This document shows positions 26,164-34,975 of a stretch of 50,476 nt of DNA, in pieces. The translations under genes and the position numbers were made by a program. A model generated the notes under the pieces. The model was not told the DNA's origin. It ran no database searches and worked only from the letters and a program-made list of their open reading frames with translations. The stretch is from an uncultured Prevotella sp. (GTDB taxonomy: Bacteria; Bacteroidota; Bacteroidia; Bacteroidales; Bacteroidaceae). The stretch is from NCBI GenBank assembly GCA_905236755.1, contig CAJOCR010000021.1:1-50476 (forward strand), in the 5' to 3' direction. The first letter of the stretch is position 1. Every line of letters begins with the position of its first letter.

Positions 26164-27183
26164 TCAATTGTTAAGAATCTTATCCTTCAGACTTGGTGAG
26201 AACCACACCTTCAGTTCGCCCTTATTATCTGAATAAATAAAATAAGCCATCAGTTCAGGGTGTTCGGCCAACACTTTCTTAGCCTTTTCTATTCCCATAA
26301 CCATAAACGCTGTAGCATACGCGTCAGCAGTAGCACAGTTCTTTGTGAGAACGGTAGCTGAAAGTAAGCTATGCTGCACAGGATAGCCAGTCTTGGGGTC
26401 AATGGTATGTGCGTATTTCTTTCCTCCTTTATAATAGAAATTTCTGTAGTTACCACTTGTAGCCATAGCCTTGTCAGTAACGTTAAGCACCGTTTGCAAC
26501 TCTTGGTTTACGTTAAGACTGTCGTCTGATGGTTTTGTCACACCAATCTTCCAAGGCAAACGCTTCTCGCTGATGCCATGAGTGACCACCTCGCCGCCAA
26601 TTTCAATCATGTAGTTTCTGATGCCCTTCTTCTCAAGCATCTGAGCCACCATATCACTGCCGTAACCTTTAGCTATTGCCGAGCAGTCGAGCATTATTCT
26701 CTTGTCACTCTTTATAACATTATGGTTCTGCAGTTCCACCTTGTCAAAGCCAACAAGAGCACGTAACGAGTCAATTTGGTGCTTGTCAGGAGTTTTTCCC
26801 TGTTTGAACCCAAATCCCCATGCGTTTACAAGTGGGGCTACAGTGATATCGAAACATCCGTTAGTATTGTCAGAGATAGTCTGTGCTAACATAAACACAT
26901 CTTCAAACATCTTGTTTGTTGTTACCTTCTCGTTTCTGTTTATCTTCGAGATAATAGATGTCTTGTTGAATGGCGATAACGAATTATCTACATCATTAAG
27001 AGTCTTGACAATCTCGTCGTTCAGATCATCGTCATACTGATAGGTAACATGATAGACAGTTCCGAAGATGAAACCCTCGTTATGTTGATATGGAGTATTT
27101 CTCTGGCTCACAATCACCCATACAGTACCTAATATAAGTAACAGCAGAAAAGGAATCTGCCACAAAAGTTTGCTTCTCTTCAT
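26164..27183 (-). CDS. apbE: FAD:protein FMN transferase (ApbE family)
   Basis: 339 aa with an N-terminal membrane anchor or signal (KLLWQIPFLLLLILGTVWVI). Signatures: FGTVYHVTYQ, DNSLSPFNKTSIISKINRNE, LDCSAIAKGYGSDMVAQMLE, GGEVVTHG, and the C-terminal HTIDPKTGYPVQHSLLSATV with CATADAYATAFMVMG. It covalently attaches FMN from FAD to threonines of exported flavoproteins such as NqrB/NqrC or RnfG. None of those substrates is in this window. Preceded by a four-unit heptad tract at 27193-27220. Confidence 0.93.
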   Translation of the reverse strand: MKRSKLLWQIPFLLLLILGTVWVIVSQRNTPYQHNEGFIFGTVYHVTYQYDDDLNDEIVKTLNDVDNSLSPFNKTSIISKINRNEKVTTNKMFEDVFMLAQTISDNTNGCFDITVAPLVNAWGFGFKQGKTPDKHQIDSLRALVGFDKVELQNHNVIKSDKRIMLDCSAIAKGYGSDMVAQMLEKKGIRNYMIEIGGEVVTHGISEKRLPWKIGVTKPSDDSLNVNQELQTVLNVTDKAMATSGNYRNFYYKGGKKYAHTIDPKTGYPVQHSLLSATVLTKNCATADAYATAFMVMGIEKAKKVLAEHPELMAYFIYSDNKGELKVWFSPSLKDKILNN

Positions 27184-27192
27184 AATATTTAT

Positions 27193-27220
27193 AGTTTATG
27201 AGTTTGTGAGTTTTTAGTTA
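27193..27220. repeat. Four-unit heptad tract
   Basis: AGTTTAT GAGTTTG TGAGTTT TTAGTTA, exact 7-bp steps, in the 50-bp gap between the DUF6048 stop and the apbE start. Same word family as 25325-25424. Confidence 0.7.
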
Positions 27221-27233
27221 ATGGGGTGTGAGG

Positions 27234-27935
27234 TTACAACTCAAACGTTACATTAAAAGTACCGCCAAGTCGGGTAGAGCCACTCTTTCCAAAGCCTGGA
27301 ACATACCAAGGTGTACCAAAGTCGCCAGCCTTACTATATAGCTTCTTGCGGTATCTTACAGTCCAGCCCATACGTACAGGTCCCCATATCTTTGCATCAA
27401 CACCAAACGAGAATTCAAGCCAGTGGTAGTTACATTTCACACCTTCAGCATTGTATTCCACATTGTCTTTCCATACAGGGTCAACGATATTAGGGCTGTT
27501 TACATCATATTTGAAACTTGTATAGGCGTAGCGCACACCGCCAAGCAAACGATAGATGTCGTGCTTGTTCTTCATGAGGTTAAAGTCCATACCTGCTCTT
27601 ACGTATGGTGCATTGGTCTTGTATGTTAGCTGAGTAGCCACATCTTCAGCGTTGGCCTTTCCCCAACCCAGTTCCACAACAGGGAAATATTTATCCTTTA
27701 GGTTTATGCGTGCCGCCGCCTCATACTGTCCGTAGTCGCCAAACATCATTTCGGCAGGACCAACAAGGTCAACCGACACCGCCACACCACGGAAAAGAGG
27801 TATGCTGTCAGCAGTTTCTGCAATAATATTCTTCTTGCTGCCACCCTGTGCATGCGCATTCAGTAGCATTAAAAGCAATACACTAATACTTAATGCTCTT
27901 GAAATAAATATAGAATGTACTCTTTGATGCATCAT
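27234..27935 (-). CDS. DUF6048-type outer-membrane beta-barrel protein
   Basis: 233 aa. Signal peptide ends near LLMLLNAHAQG (about residue 31). The mature chain is made of amphipathic strands (GVAVSVDLVGPAEMMFGDYG; EAAARINLKDKYFPVVELGW; VRAGMDFNLMKNKHDIYRLL; WGPVRMGWTVRYRKKLYSK) and ends in a strand LGGTFNVTFEL. It fits DUF6048 as I recall, function unknown. It overlaps the upstream DUF6452 gene by 53 bp; an ATG after the overlap is absent near the signal, so the overlap may be real. Confidence 0.7.
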   Translation of the reverse strand: MMHQRVHSIFISRALSISVLLLMLLNAHAQGGSKKNIIAETADSIPLFRGVAVSVDLVGPAEMMFGDYGQYEAAARINLKDKYFPVVELGWGKANAEDVATQLTYKTNAPYVRAGMDFNLMKNKHDIYRLLGGVRYAYTSFKYDVNSPNIVDPVWKDNVEYNAEGVKCNYHWLEFSFGVDAKIWGPVRMGWTVRYRKKLYSKAGDFGTPWYVPGFGKSGSTRLGGTFNVTFEL

Positions 27936-28401
27936 AATTTACATTAGGGTTGTTGATCACAATAGAATCAATGCAGTTGCGAGTATAGCTGATGTTTTCT
28001 ATATGATGAAAAAAAGCTGGACTACAGTCAACAGCCTCAAAATGAGGGGTGTTGGTCTTTTTTATCACGATAGTATCATGATAGGTAGTCACTGTGTCTG
28101 TATATATCAGGTGAATCTTGTCTTCCTCGCGTTGGTAGCTCATAGGAATCTCGAAGCTGTCAACAGCGGTAATCTGGTTAAACCATGTAGAGTCGTTCTC
28201 ATCACCTAAATCAATGATAGCCGTTAGCTTACCATCAATCTTTTTCACCTCTCCAGCTAATTTATATTTGGTATATACCTTGCTGTTTAGCGGACAGTCG
28301 ATACTTGAACAGGCTGCAACGAGGAAAACCATAGCCGTAATCCATAGCTTGCCACTCAGTAGCAAGCCTGCAAAACGTTTATATGTGCTATTTTTTCTCA
28401 T
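27883..28401 (-). CDS. DUF6452 lipoprotein
   Basis: 172 aa. Signal segment ITAMVFLVAACSSIDCPLNS, with acylation Cys in VAAC (about residue 31). Patterns of DUF6452 seen: DCPLNSKV near the start, IPMSYQREEDKIHLIYTDTV, PHFEAVDCSPAFFHHIENIS, and the end IVINNPNVNYDASKSTFYIY. Partner gene of DUF6048 in many Bacteroidales. Function unknown. The spacer to the GT2 gene upstream is entirely a heptad tract. Confidence 0.7.
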   Translation of the reverse strand: MRKNSTYKRFAGLLLSGKLWITAMVFLVAACSSIDCPLNSKVYTKYKLAGEVKKIDGKLTAIIDLGDENDSTWFNQITAVDSFEIPMSYQREEDKIHLIYTDTVTTYHDTIVIKKTNTPHFEAVDCSPAFFHHIENISYTRNCIDSIVINNPNVNYDASKSTFYIYFKSIKY

Positions 28402-28403
28402 TT

Positions 28404-28445
28404 TCTAACTTCTAACTCCTATCTCCTAACTCTTAACTTCTAACT
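28404..28445. repeat. Six-unit heptad tract filling the GT2-DUF6452 gap
   Basis: TCTAACT TCTAACT CCTATCT CCTAACT CTTAACT TCTAACT: six exact 7-bp units with consensus yCTAACT. The tract runs from 3 bp before the DUF6452 start (- strand) into the last base of the GT2 stop codon. Confidence 0.85.
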
Positions 28446-29404
28446 TATTTGATTCTTATTTCCTTCTCAATCTGATAGTCATTGCGACGAGGGTTCTGAC
28501 GAGAAACCAAATCGCCAATGAAACCAGCAAGGAAGAACTGACTACCCAACAGCATTGCAGTGAGGGCAATATAGAAGCTTGCGTGATTGCTGAGTAAATC
28601 GCCATAAACACCATTTGTTAGTGCTACAATCTTGTCAACGATAAGCCAGCAAAGAGCAATGAAACCTACAAAGAAGGTCAAACTGCCGATAAAGCCAAAC
28701 ACATGCATAGGCTTCTTGCCGTAGTGGGTAAGGAACCACAGTGTAAGCAAGTCAAGATAACCATTAACAAAACGGTTGATACCAAACTTAGAAACACCGT
28801 ATTTACGTGCCTGATGATGAACAACCTTTTCGCCAATCTTGTCGAAACCTGCATTCTTGGCAAGGAAAGGAATATAACGATGCATTTCGCCATACACCTC
28901 AATATTCTTAACAACCTCTTTCTTATATGCCTTCAAACCACAGTTAAAGTCATGAAGGTTATGCACGCCTGAAATCCTGCGAGCTGTGGCATTGAAAAGT
29001 TTTGTTGGAATAGTCTTTGACAGTGGGTCATAGCGCTTCTGCTTATATCCAGAGACAAGGTCGTAACCATCTTCGGTAACCATTCTGTAGAGTTCTGGAA
29101 TCTCGTCAGGCGAATCCTGAAGGTCGGCATCCATAGTGATTACAACATCGCCTTGTGCAGCCTCGAAGCCACAATATAGAGCAGGGCTCTTTCCGTAGTT
29201 TCTACGGAACTTAATACCCTTTACATTATTATCTTTGTTTGCTAAATCTTCGATAACCTCCCAAGATGAATCAGTTGAACCATCATTGATGAAAATAATT
29301 TCATAGCTGAACTTATTCTCGTTCATTACGCGCTGAATCCAGCTGTGTAATTCTGGGAGTGATTCAGCTTCGTTAAAAAGAGGTACGATAACAGAAATAT
29401 CCAT
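28445..29404 (-). CDS. Family 2 glycosyltransferase (DPM1/GtrB-like, polyprenyl-phosphate)
   Basis: 319 aa. GT-A core: MDISVIVPLFNEAESLPELH, then FINDGSTDSSWEVIE, DADLQDSPDEIPEL (DxD-type metal site) and GYKQKRYDPLSKTIPTKLFN. Two C-terminal membrane helices follow (about 225-250 and 262-290). This layout is that of polyprenyl-phosphate hexose synthases, which load a sugar onto undecaprenyl phosphate for transfer outside the membrane. The acceptor pathway is not in this window. It lies 2 bp after the DUF4199 gene. Confidence 0.88.
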   Translation of the reverse strand: MDISVIVPLFNEAESLPELHSWIQRVMNENKFSYEIIFINDGSTDSSWEVIEDLANKDNNVKGIKFRRNYGKSPALYCGFEAAQGDVVITMDADLQDSPDEIPELYRMVTEDGYDLVSGYKQKRYDPLSKTIPTKLFNATARRISGVHNLHDFNCGLKAYKKEVVKNIEVYGEMHRYIPFLAKNAGFDKIGEKVVHHQARKYGVSKFGINRFVNGYLDLLTLWFLTHYGKKPMHVFGFIGSLTFFVGFIALCWLIVDKIVALTNGVYGDLLSNHASFYIALTAMLLGSQFFLAGFIGDLVSRQNPRRNDYQIEKEIRIK

Positions 29405-29406
29405 AG

Positions 29407-29940
29407 TTATATATTTTGTTTTCTTTTAATTACTTTTCCAAGGAACGCTAAGAATATTGATATGATAAAACCAATGATAACATTTTGTATCATGAATATA
29501 AATGAAAGATTCAGAGGCGACAGCTGCATCATTGGCTCAATACTGGCAAGAATGTCCTTCTCAACATCAATACCTTTTTCTTTATATGTACTTATCACGC
29601 TCAACGCTGTGGTGTTGATAAGACCCATAAACTGACCGCTGTCAAAGAAGCGGAAATATATGAATTGAATAACAGCAAAGATGAATGATGCGTAGAAAAA
29701 TGTAAATACGCAGTAATAAAGGGCTTTGCGGTATGAGATAATGCCCTCAAGAGCATAGTCCCTGAACGATAGCAAACGCCAAAACACAAATAGGGGAGTG
29801 CTCAATGTGAGAATACGACCTAATGAGCCCCCTGGTATAAACAGAGTGCAGAAAAAAGCTGCTATCCATAACAGTGCAAGAAGGGCACCGTCCTGACGTG
29901 CAAATGCTTTTGTTTGTGCAACAGTAATAATATCAATCAT
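29407..29940 (-). CDS. DUF4199 membrane protein
   Basis: 177 aa with four predicted helices (about 18-36, 40-52, 70-93, 148-170: ALLALLWIAAFFCTLFIP; YYCVFTFFYASFIFAVIQFI; FIFMIQNVIIGFIISIFLAF). Matches the DUF4199 family in length and layout; function unknown. Always-adjacent GT2 gene suggests a role with that enzyme, perhaps in lipid-linked sugar handling (inference). Preceded by a -7 box TATCTTTG (- strand, 29961-29968). Confidence 0.8.
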   Translation of the reverse strand: MIDIITVAQTKAFARQDGALLALLWIAAFFCTLFIPGGSLGRILTLSTPLFVFWRLLSFRDYALEGIISYRKALYYCVFTFFYASFIFAVIQFIYFRFFDSGQFMGLINTTALSVISTYKEKGIDVEKDILASIEPMMQLSPLNLSFIFMIQNVIIGFIISIFLAFLGKVIKRKQNI

Positions 29941-29960
29941 TATAATAATCTAATTGATTG

Positions 29961-29968
29961 CAAAGATA
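29961..29968 (-). promoter_or_regulatory. -7 box of the DUF4199-GT2 operon
   Basis: TATCTTTG on the - strand; start of transcription near 29954, 14 nt ahead of the ATG. No clear -33 box. Confidence 0.5.
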
Positions 29969-30071
29969 AGAAAAAAATGCGGAACATTTTTCCATCTTTC
30001 CATTTTTCTTTTTTGGTATTTAGCAAAAAAAGTATTAATTTCGCAAACACTATAGTATTAGTTTTTTTATT

Positions 30072-30647
30072 ATGACACAACAGGAAGATATTAAAAATGC
30101 AATTGCTTGTATGAAACAGGGTGGTGTAATCCTTTATCCAACAGACACAGTCTGGGGTATAGGCTGCGATGCAACCAATCCTGAGGCAGTTGCTAAAGTA
30201 TATGCAATAAAACATCGTGATGATAGTAAGGCACTAATCTGCCTTGTTGATTCAGACAATCGTTTACAGAAATATTTCAGAAATATCCCTTCTGTGGCGT
30301 GGGAACTCTTTGATTCCATCGCAGAAGGTGAACGCCCAACAACAGTAATCCTTGACGATGCTGTTAATATCGCTCCAAATCTTGTATCTGAAGACGGTAG
30401 CTTGGCTATGCGCATAACAAAAGAGCCCTTTTCTAAGGAGCTCTGCTATCGTTTTCAGAAACCTATCGTGAGCACAAGCGCTAATATCAGCGGAGAGCCT
30501 ACAGCTCAGAACTATGGCGATATTAGCGAAGAGATTCTCAATGCCGTTGACTATGTATGCTGGACTCGTCGTCAGGAGCATAAACCTCACAAGCCAAGCA
30601 GCATTGTTAAGCTTGATAAGAATGGTCATGTTGAAGTAATTAGATAG
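30072..30647 (+). CDS. tsaC: L-threonylcarbamoyladenylate synthase
   Basis: 191 aa. YrdC/Sua5 fold: GGVILYPTDTVWGIGCDATN, KVYAIKHRDDSKALICLVDS, MRITKEPFSKELC, then PIVSTSANISGEPTAQNYGD. Short (TsaC-like) form without the Sua5 C-domain. Makes threonylcarbamoyl-AMP for the t6A37 modification of ANN-decoding tRNAs. The methyltransferase acting on t6A, trmO, is also in this window (38682). Confidence 0.95.
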   Translation: MTQQEDIKNAIACMKQGGVILYPTDTVWGIGCDATNPEAVAKVYAIKHRDDSKALICLVDSDNRLQKYFRNIPSVAWELFDSIAEGERPTTVILDDAVNIAPNLVSEDGSLAMRITKEPFSKELCYRFQKPIVSTSANISGEPTAQNYGDISEEILNAVDYVCWTRRQEHKPHKPSSIVKLDKNGHVEVIR

Positions 30648-30665
30648 TTTGAAAGAAGAACGACG

Positions 30666-32450
30666 GTGAAAAAACTAACTATTAATAGGATTAAGGATTG
30701 GCGCGAGAATCATGTCACAGACCGACAGATGACTCTTGTGCTTGCTTTCTTTATTGGTTTTTTTGCATCTGTAGCTGGTTTTATTCTACATAGTATCATA
30801 CATCAGATACAATGGCTCTGCACCCGTGGCTTCAACACCGAGAGCGCCAACCTCTTGTATTTGATTTTCCCTGTATTGGGAATCTATCTTACTTCGCTCT
30901 TTGTTCGCCATGTGGTAAAAGACAATATCTCACATGGTATCACACGAGTGCTATATGCTATCAGTACCAAGCGCTCACGACTGCCTGGACACAACTGCTG
31001 GAGTTCGGTTGTTGCATCAGGAATAACCATCGGCTTCGGTGGTTCGGTAGGTGCCGAGGCACCTATCGTGCTTACAGGTGCAGCCATCGGTTCAAACTTC
31101 GGTAAGATATTCAAGACCGACAACCACACCATGATGCTTCTTGTGGGTGCAGGTGCTGCTGCAGCTATTGCTGGAGTCTTCAAGGCACCTATCGCAGGAT
31201 TGGTGTTCACACTCGAGGTTCTTATGGTTGACCTCACCATGGCCTCTCTGTTGCCAATCCTTATTGCCTGTGTCACAGCCACCTGTTTCACATATATCTT
31301 TGTGGGAAGCGATCAGCTCTTCACCTTCCATCTTGATAATTTCTGGATGTTAGAGCGTGTACCAGCCTGTCTGCTTCTTGGTGTGTTCTGTGGTTTCGTC
31401 AGTCTGTACTTCATGCGCTCAATGACAGCCTGCGAGAATGTCTTTGCAAAGCTCAAAGACCGTCCTTATGCCAAGCTGGTGCTCGGTGGGTTCATGCTCA
31501 GCAGCCTTATCTTCCTTTTTCCTTCACTCTATGGTGAAGGCTACAGCAGTCTGAACATCCTTTTAGACGGTAAGACACAAGCCGACTGGAATCAGGTAAT
31601 GAACAACTCGCTCTTTGCAGGAAACAGCGACCTGTTGGTAGTATATATCGGATTAGTGCTTTTCACTAAGGTGTTTGCCACATCAGCCACCAATGGTGCC
31701 GGCGGTTGTGGTGGTACTTTTGCACCTTCACTCTTTATTGGTGGATTCTCAGGGTTCTTCTTCTCACGAATATGGAACATGAACCAGATAGGTGTATATG
31801 TACCTGAGAAGAATTTCACACTTATGGGTATGGCTGGTGTAATGGCAGGCGTTATGCACGCCCCACTGACAGGCATCTTCCTTATTGCAGAAACCACAGG
31901 AGGCTATCAGCTATTCATGCCTTTGATGATAGTGAGTATCGTGTCTTACCTCACCATAAACATCTTCGAGCCACATAGTATCTATGGTATGCGACTCGCA
32001 CGTGAAGGAAAACTCATAACCCATCACACCGATAACTCAGTGCTCACCCTTATGAGTCTTGAAAGCATTATCGACCGACAGTTCACATCAGTATCACCTG
32101 ACATGCCTTTAGGCAAACTCGTTAATGCCATCAGCAAGAGTCATACAGCCTTCTTGCCTGTTCTTGATAGTGCAGGAATACTGCTTGGCGAGGTTGACAT
32201 ATCTAAGATTCGACATATCATGTTCCGCACCGAGCTATACCATCGTTTTACTGTAAGTCAGATTATGACCCCTTGCCCAGCCAATTTAGGCGAAGACGAC
32301 AAGATGGTTGATGTAATGGCTAAATTTGAAAAGACCAATAGTAACTTCCTTCCTGTTGTAGATGTGAATGGACTATTGATTGGTTATGTTTCCCGCACCC
32401 GCATGTATAGTATGTACAGGAAAATGGTGTCCGATTTTAGTGCGGAGTGA
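30666..32450 (+). CDS. ClC-family chloride channel/transporter with tandem CBS domains
   Basis: 594 aa, GTG start after GAAAGAAGAACGACG. Membrane part about 20-430: gating Glu E131 in GFGGSVGAEAPIVLTGAAIG, KAPIAGLVFTLEVLM (172-186), GAGGCGGTFAPSLFIGG and a Tyr in EPHSIYGMRL. Two CBS domains follow (about 455-510, 525-585). At the internal proton-glutamate position (E203 of the E. coli antiporter) there is V185, as in ClC channels, and the GSGIP filter reads SHGIT at 89-93. It may therefore not be a normal 2:1 Cl-/H+ exchanger; inferred by hand alignment. CBS domains may bind adenine nucleotides. Confidence 0.9.
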   Translation: MKKLTINRIKDWRENHVTDRQMTLVLAFFIGFFASVAGFILHSIIHQIQWLCTRGFNTESANLLYLIFPVLGIYLTSLFVRHVVKDNISHGITRVLYAISTKRSRLPGHNCWSSVVASGITIGFGGSVGAEAPIVLTGAAIGSNFGKIFKTDNHTMMLLVGAGAAAAIAGVFKAPIAGLVFTLEVLMVDLTMASLLPILIACVTATCFTYIFVGSDQLFTFHLDNFWMLERVPACLLLGVFCGFVSLYFMRSMTACENVFAKLKDRPYAKLVLGGFMLSSLIFLFPSLYGEGYSSLNILLDGKTQADWNQVMNNSLFAGNSDLLVVYIGLVLFTKVFATSATNGAGGCGGTFAPSLFIGGFSGFFFSRIWNMNQIGVYVPEKNFTLMGMAGVMAGVMHAPLTGIFLIAETTGGYQLFMPLMIVSIVSYLTINIFEPHSIYGMRLAREGKLITHHTDNSVLTLMSLESIIDRQFTSVSPDMPLGKLVNAISKSHTAFLPVLDSAGILLGEVDISKIRHIMFRTELYHRFTVSQIMTPCPANLGEDDKMVDVMAKFEKTNSNFLPVVDVNGLLIGYVSRTRMYSMYRKMVSDFSAE

Positions 32451-32453
32451 TTT

Positions 32454-32966
32454 ACCTCTCCCCCCGCCCTCAATGGTCTTTACACCCCCTTCGTTTCCCC
32501 CGTTTCCGGGGGACAGAAACCCCCGAGTGGGAGGGAGCCTCGCAAGCTCAAAAGAACTGTAAGACTATAAGTATTAAGAAATATAAAAAAAAGCCTCTTG
32601 TAGATTGTTTTCTGCAAGAGGTTTTATTATAATTATTCAAGTTTCGCAAGTTTATTTTTTATCAAGAATTACAGGAATTAGAGAATTTAGGCTTACGCCT
32701 TTGCGTTATATACTCTACTGAATTATAAAGAATTAAAGCAAGATTTATTACGCTTCTATCCATAAATTCTTATAAATTCAATTCTCATTTTGCAACTTGA
32801 ACAAAGGCGTTAATTCTCTAATTCTCTAATTCTTGATAATATTTTAGAGTAAACATTCACTTACTAAAGCTCAGTTATAATTACTATTTGGTACTATGAC
32901 TGTTAATTCAATTACGAAATTTCGTAATTGGCTCCCTCCCACTCGGGGGAGGGCGGGGGGAGAGGT
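32454..32966. repeat. Composite inverted-repeat element between the ClC and WG-repeat genes
   Basis: The 37-bp right arm (32930-32966) is matched on the left by 32454-32471 and 32521-32539, perfect in both parts but interrupted by a 49-bp insert (32472-32520) that carries its own TCCCCC/GGGGGA hairpin. Inside sit a bidirectional terminator (32594-32630) and a second inverted repeat: about 32657-32686 against 32809-32838, with AATTCTCT units. No ORF is credible. The element begins 4 bp after one stop codon and ends 2 bp before the other. Confidence 0.8.
32594..32630. terminator. Bidirectional terminator between convergent genes
   Basis: CCTCTTGTAGA pairs with TCTGCAAGAGG (11 bp, one G-T). It is followed by TTTT on the + strand and preceded by eight A, so it also works for - strand transcripts. 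Confidence 0.7.
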
Positions 32967-32968
32967 CT

Positions 32969-33640
32969 CTAATGCTTTGCCCCGTATCTATCAATCAACT
33001 GATGCTTCTTCCCGATGATACCATCGAAGTAAGGAGGCTCGTCTCTTAGTTGAATATCATCGTATATGAAGTCGGCAATAATTGTGTCCTTACCATCAGG
33101 AAGAATCAACCCCATCTTGCCGTTTTTCTCAGCAATGATAGGCATCATGCACAAGTCGTCAACATACACATACGGTGTTCTGAGAAAATCATATAGAGCG
33201 TGCACAAGAATCTTACCGTTGGAGTCCTTCATACCAAACTTACCGTCCTGCTCAAAGATAGAGTGGAAGCGCAGATATTTCCTTTTTATGCGTTGCAGGT
33301 AAGTAACAACCTTTCGTCGGTCGTTGATAAGTTTCAGCCAATAGTCATACGTGTCACAATAATTTGCTGAAGCCCTCACAAGAATAATCTTCCAGTCAAG
33401 ACCACTGACAGCCTTTCTGTTAAGGTCTATATATCTTGCTATAGCCTTTTCTTTTTCAGGAACAGATAACTTCTGAAGGCTTTCCTCAAATTTCAGCATT
33501 ATATGTTTTGATCCCGACATTCCTTTTATATATCTATGGATCTGGCGAGACATTTCGTCACACACGAACTTGTCGATCTGTTGAAGCTCTATCTTGTCAA
33601 CATAGAGTTCATCAAAGTTGTCTATAGTTATTTTCTTCAT
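32969..33640 (-). CDS. WG-repeat-like protein, function unknown
   Basis: 223 aa from ATG 33640. The promoter at 33674-33705 starts transcription near 33667, so the longer start at 33676 is excluded. Soluble, charged helical N-terminal 140 residues. Two WG-like beta repeats follow (QDGKFGMKDSNGKILVHALY; EKNGKMGLILPDGKDTIIAD, then FIYDDIQL), of the kind that bind or scaffold at cell surfaces in other proteins. No signal peptide. No functional neighbour. Convergent with the ClC gene. Confidence 0.65.
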   Translation of the reverse strand: MKKITIDNFDELYVDKIELQQIDKFVCDEMSRQIHRYIKGMSGSKHIMLKFEESLQKLSVPEKEKAIARYIDLNRKAVSGLDWKIILVRASANYCDTYDYWLKLINDRRKVVTYLQRIKRKYLRFHSIFEQDGKFGMKDSNGKILVHALYDFLRTPYVYVDDLCMMPIIAEKNGKMGLILPDGKDTIIADFIYDDIQLRDEPPYFDGIIGKKHQLIDRYGAKH

Positions 33641-33673
33641 GGTTCTGCCTCCTATTATCGTTATGTTATGCAA

Positions 33674-33705
33674 CAAAGATATGGAATTAATTGTAAATAA
33701 CCAAA
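33674..33705 (-). promoter_or_regulatory. Promoter of the WG-repeat gene
   Basis: - strand TTTG (33702-33705), 20 bp, TATCTTTG (33674-33681). It fixes the translation start at 33640. Confidence 0.7.
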
Positions 33706-33881
33706 TTTTTCAAAAAAAATAAGCGTCGCTCTTAGCGAAAGCTTTGTGTTCTTAATATTAAGGAAAAACTATTTTTCTATAATAGTAAATTATTAGGCCA
33801 ATGTTCTCATTAAGTCGTCTATAATTTGAGTATTCAAGTAGAATATAAAACTATGAGTGTGGTTATTTCAAAAAAAAATTG

Positions 33882-33889
33882 TATTTTTG
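33882..33889 (+). promoter_or_regulatory. -7 box of the membrane LuxR-type gene
   Basis: TATTTTTG; start of transcription near 33895, leader about 34 nt. -33 box weak. Confidence 0.45.
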
Positions 33890-33928
33890 GGCTTGTTATT
33901 GTGATGAGGGGGAGAAAAAGATAAGTAT

Positions 33929-34939
33929 ATGGTGAAAAAGAAAAGATTTAGAATGGTAGAACGCTCTGGGGAAGACTACCAGACTGATTTTGTGGCACGG
34001 CAACAGACGATGGTAATATTCACCGTCGCCTCTATTATGATAATCACTTTGCCACTGGCTGTTTTAGGATTGACAGGCGCAACCGGTTCGTTGCCAACAG
34101 TATTGAACGCATGTAATGGTTTGTGTGCCTTTCTTACTTTCGCCCTTTATCTGCTCGGGTATATCAAGACCAGTACTGGATTGTGCCTTCTTACAGGCAG
34201 CATGACCATCTTCACCTGTGCCGAGATGTTGGTAAGTCTGTTCTTTCCATGCAATTTCCATAATTGCGATACGCTCATAACAGGCGATATCGGACTCCTT
34301 ATGCTTGTTTCCTTTATTCTCGTTTCGTCATATATGCCAAAGTCAGCCATCGCTGTTTCTGTATTGTCAATGGCTTGTTATATTGTTTGTATCGTCATTT
34401 CGGGAAGCGAGGATTTAGAGAACAACGTAATGGTTTTTGCTATAGTCTTTCTCATTACTAATTTCCTTGGAGTAAAAATGGTGCAGGGAGTAAGAAAGCT
34501 GCATCAGGAAAATATAACCCTGAAAAGCGAAGAACAACGAATCATAGAAAAATTAGGCTTGAACAAAGAACAGATTGTTTCTCTGGTACAGCTATCCGAC
34601 AAGAACGTATCATCAAAAGAGCGCAATGAGGCTGCCCTTGAGTTTATGGAAGCAATCTCGCCAGAAGCGCGCCAGCGACTCATAACAACTGTTGAGAACT
34701 ACGTGAAGGAACGTGAAGCCAATATGCACGACCTATCACAGTTGTTTCCTGAGCTTACACCTTCGGAGATAGCCATCTGCCGATTAGTGTTACAGGGCAA
34801 GTCAACAGGCGAGATATGCGCTATTCTCGATAAAACACGGGGTAACGTTAGTAGTCAGCGAGCACATATCCGCACTAAGTTAGGGCTCTCAACAGAAGAA
34901 AATCTTCTTGAGTATCTAAAAGCAAAGGTTGCAACTTAA
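33929..34939 (+). CDS. Membrane-bound LuxR-type helix-turn-helix protein
   Basis: 336 aa. Five or six membrane helices between about 28 and 190 (MVIFTVASIMIITLPLAVLG; GLCAFLTFALYLLGYI; ITGDIGLLMLVSFILVSSYM; AIAVSVLSMACYIVCIVIS; VMVFAIVFLITNFLGVKMV). A charged helical linker of about 60 residues follows, then a C-terminal GerE-like domain (LTPSEIAICRLVLQGKSTGE; GNVSSQRAHIRTKLGL). It could sense a membrane signal and bind DNA while anchored, like other membrane-tethered one-component regulators. Targets unknown. A bare LuxR DNA-binding domain with an integral-membrane sensor is the whole protein; no kinase motif. Confidence 0.8.
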   Translation: MVKKKRFRMVERSGEDYQTDFVARQQTMVIFTVASIMIITLPLAVLGLTGATGSLPTVLNACNGLCAFLTFALYLLGYIKTSTGLCLLTGSMTIFTCAEMLVSLFFPCNFHNCDTLITGDIGLLMLVSFILVSSYMPKSAIAVSVLSMACYIVCIVISGSEDLENNVMVFAIVFLITNFLGVKMVQGVRKLHQENITLKSEEQRIIEKLGLNKEQIVSLVQLSDKNVSSKERNEAALEFMEAISPEARQRLITTVENYVKEREANMHDLSQLFPELTPSEIAICRLVLQGKSTGEICAILDKTRGNVSSQRAHIRTKLGLSTEENLLEYLKAKVAT

Positions 34940-34975
34940 AAGGGTGAATAATATAAAGAAAATGCAATAAGGAAG

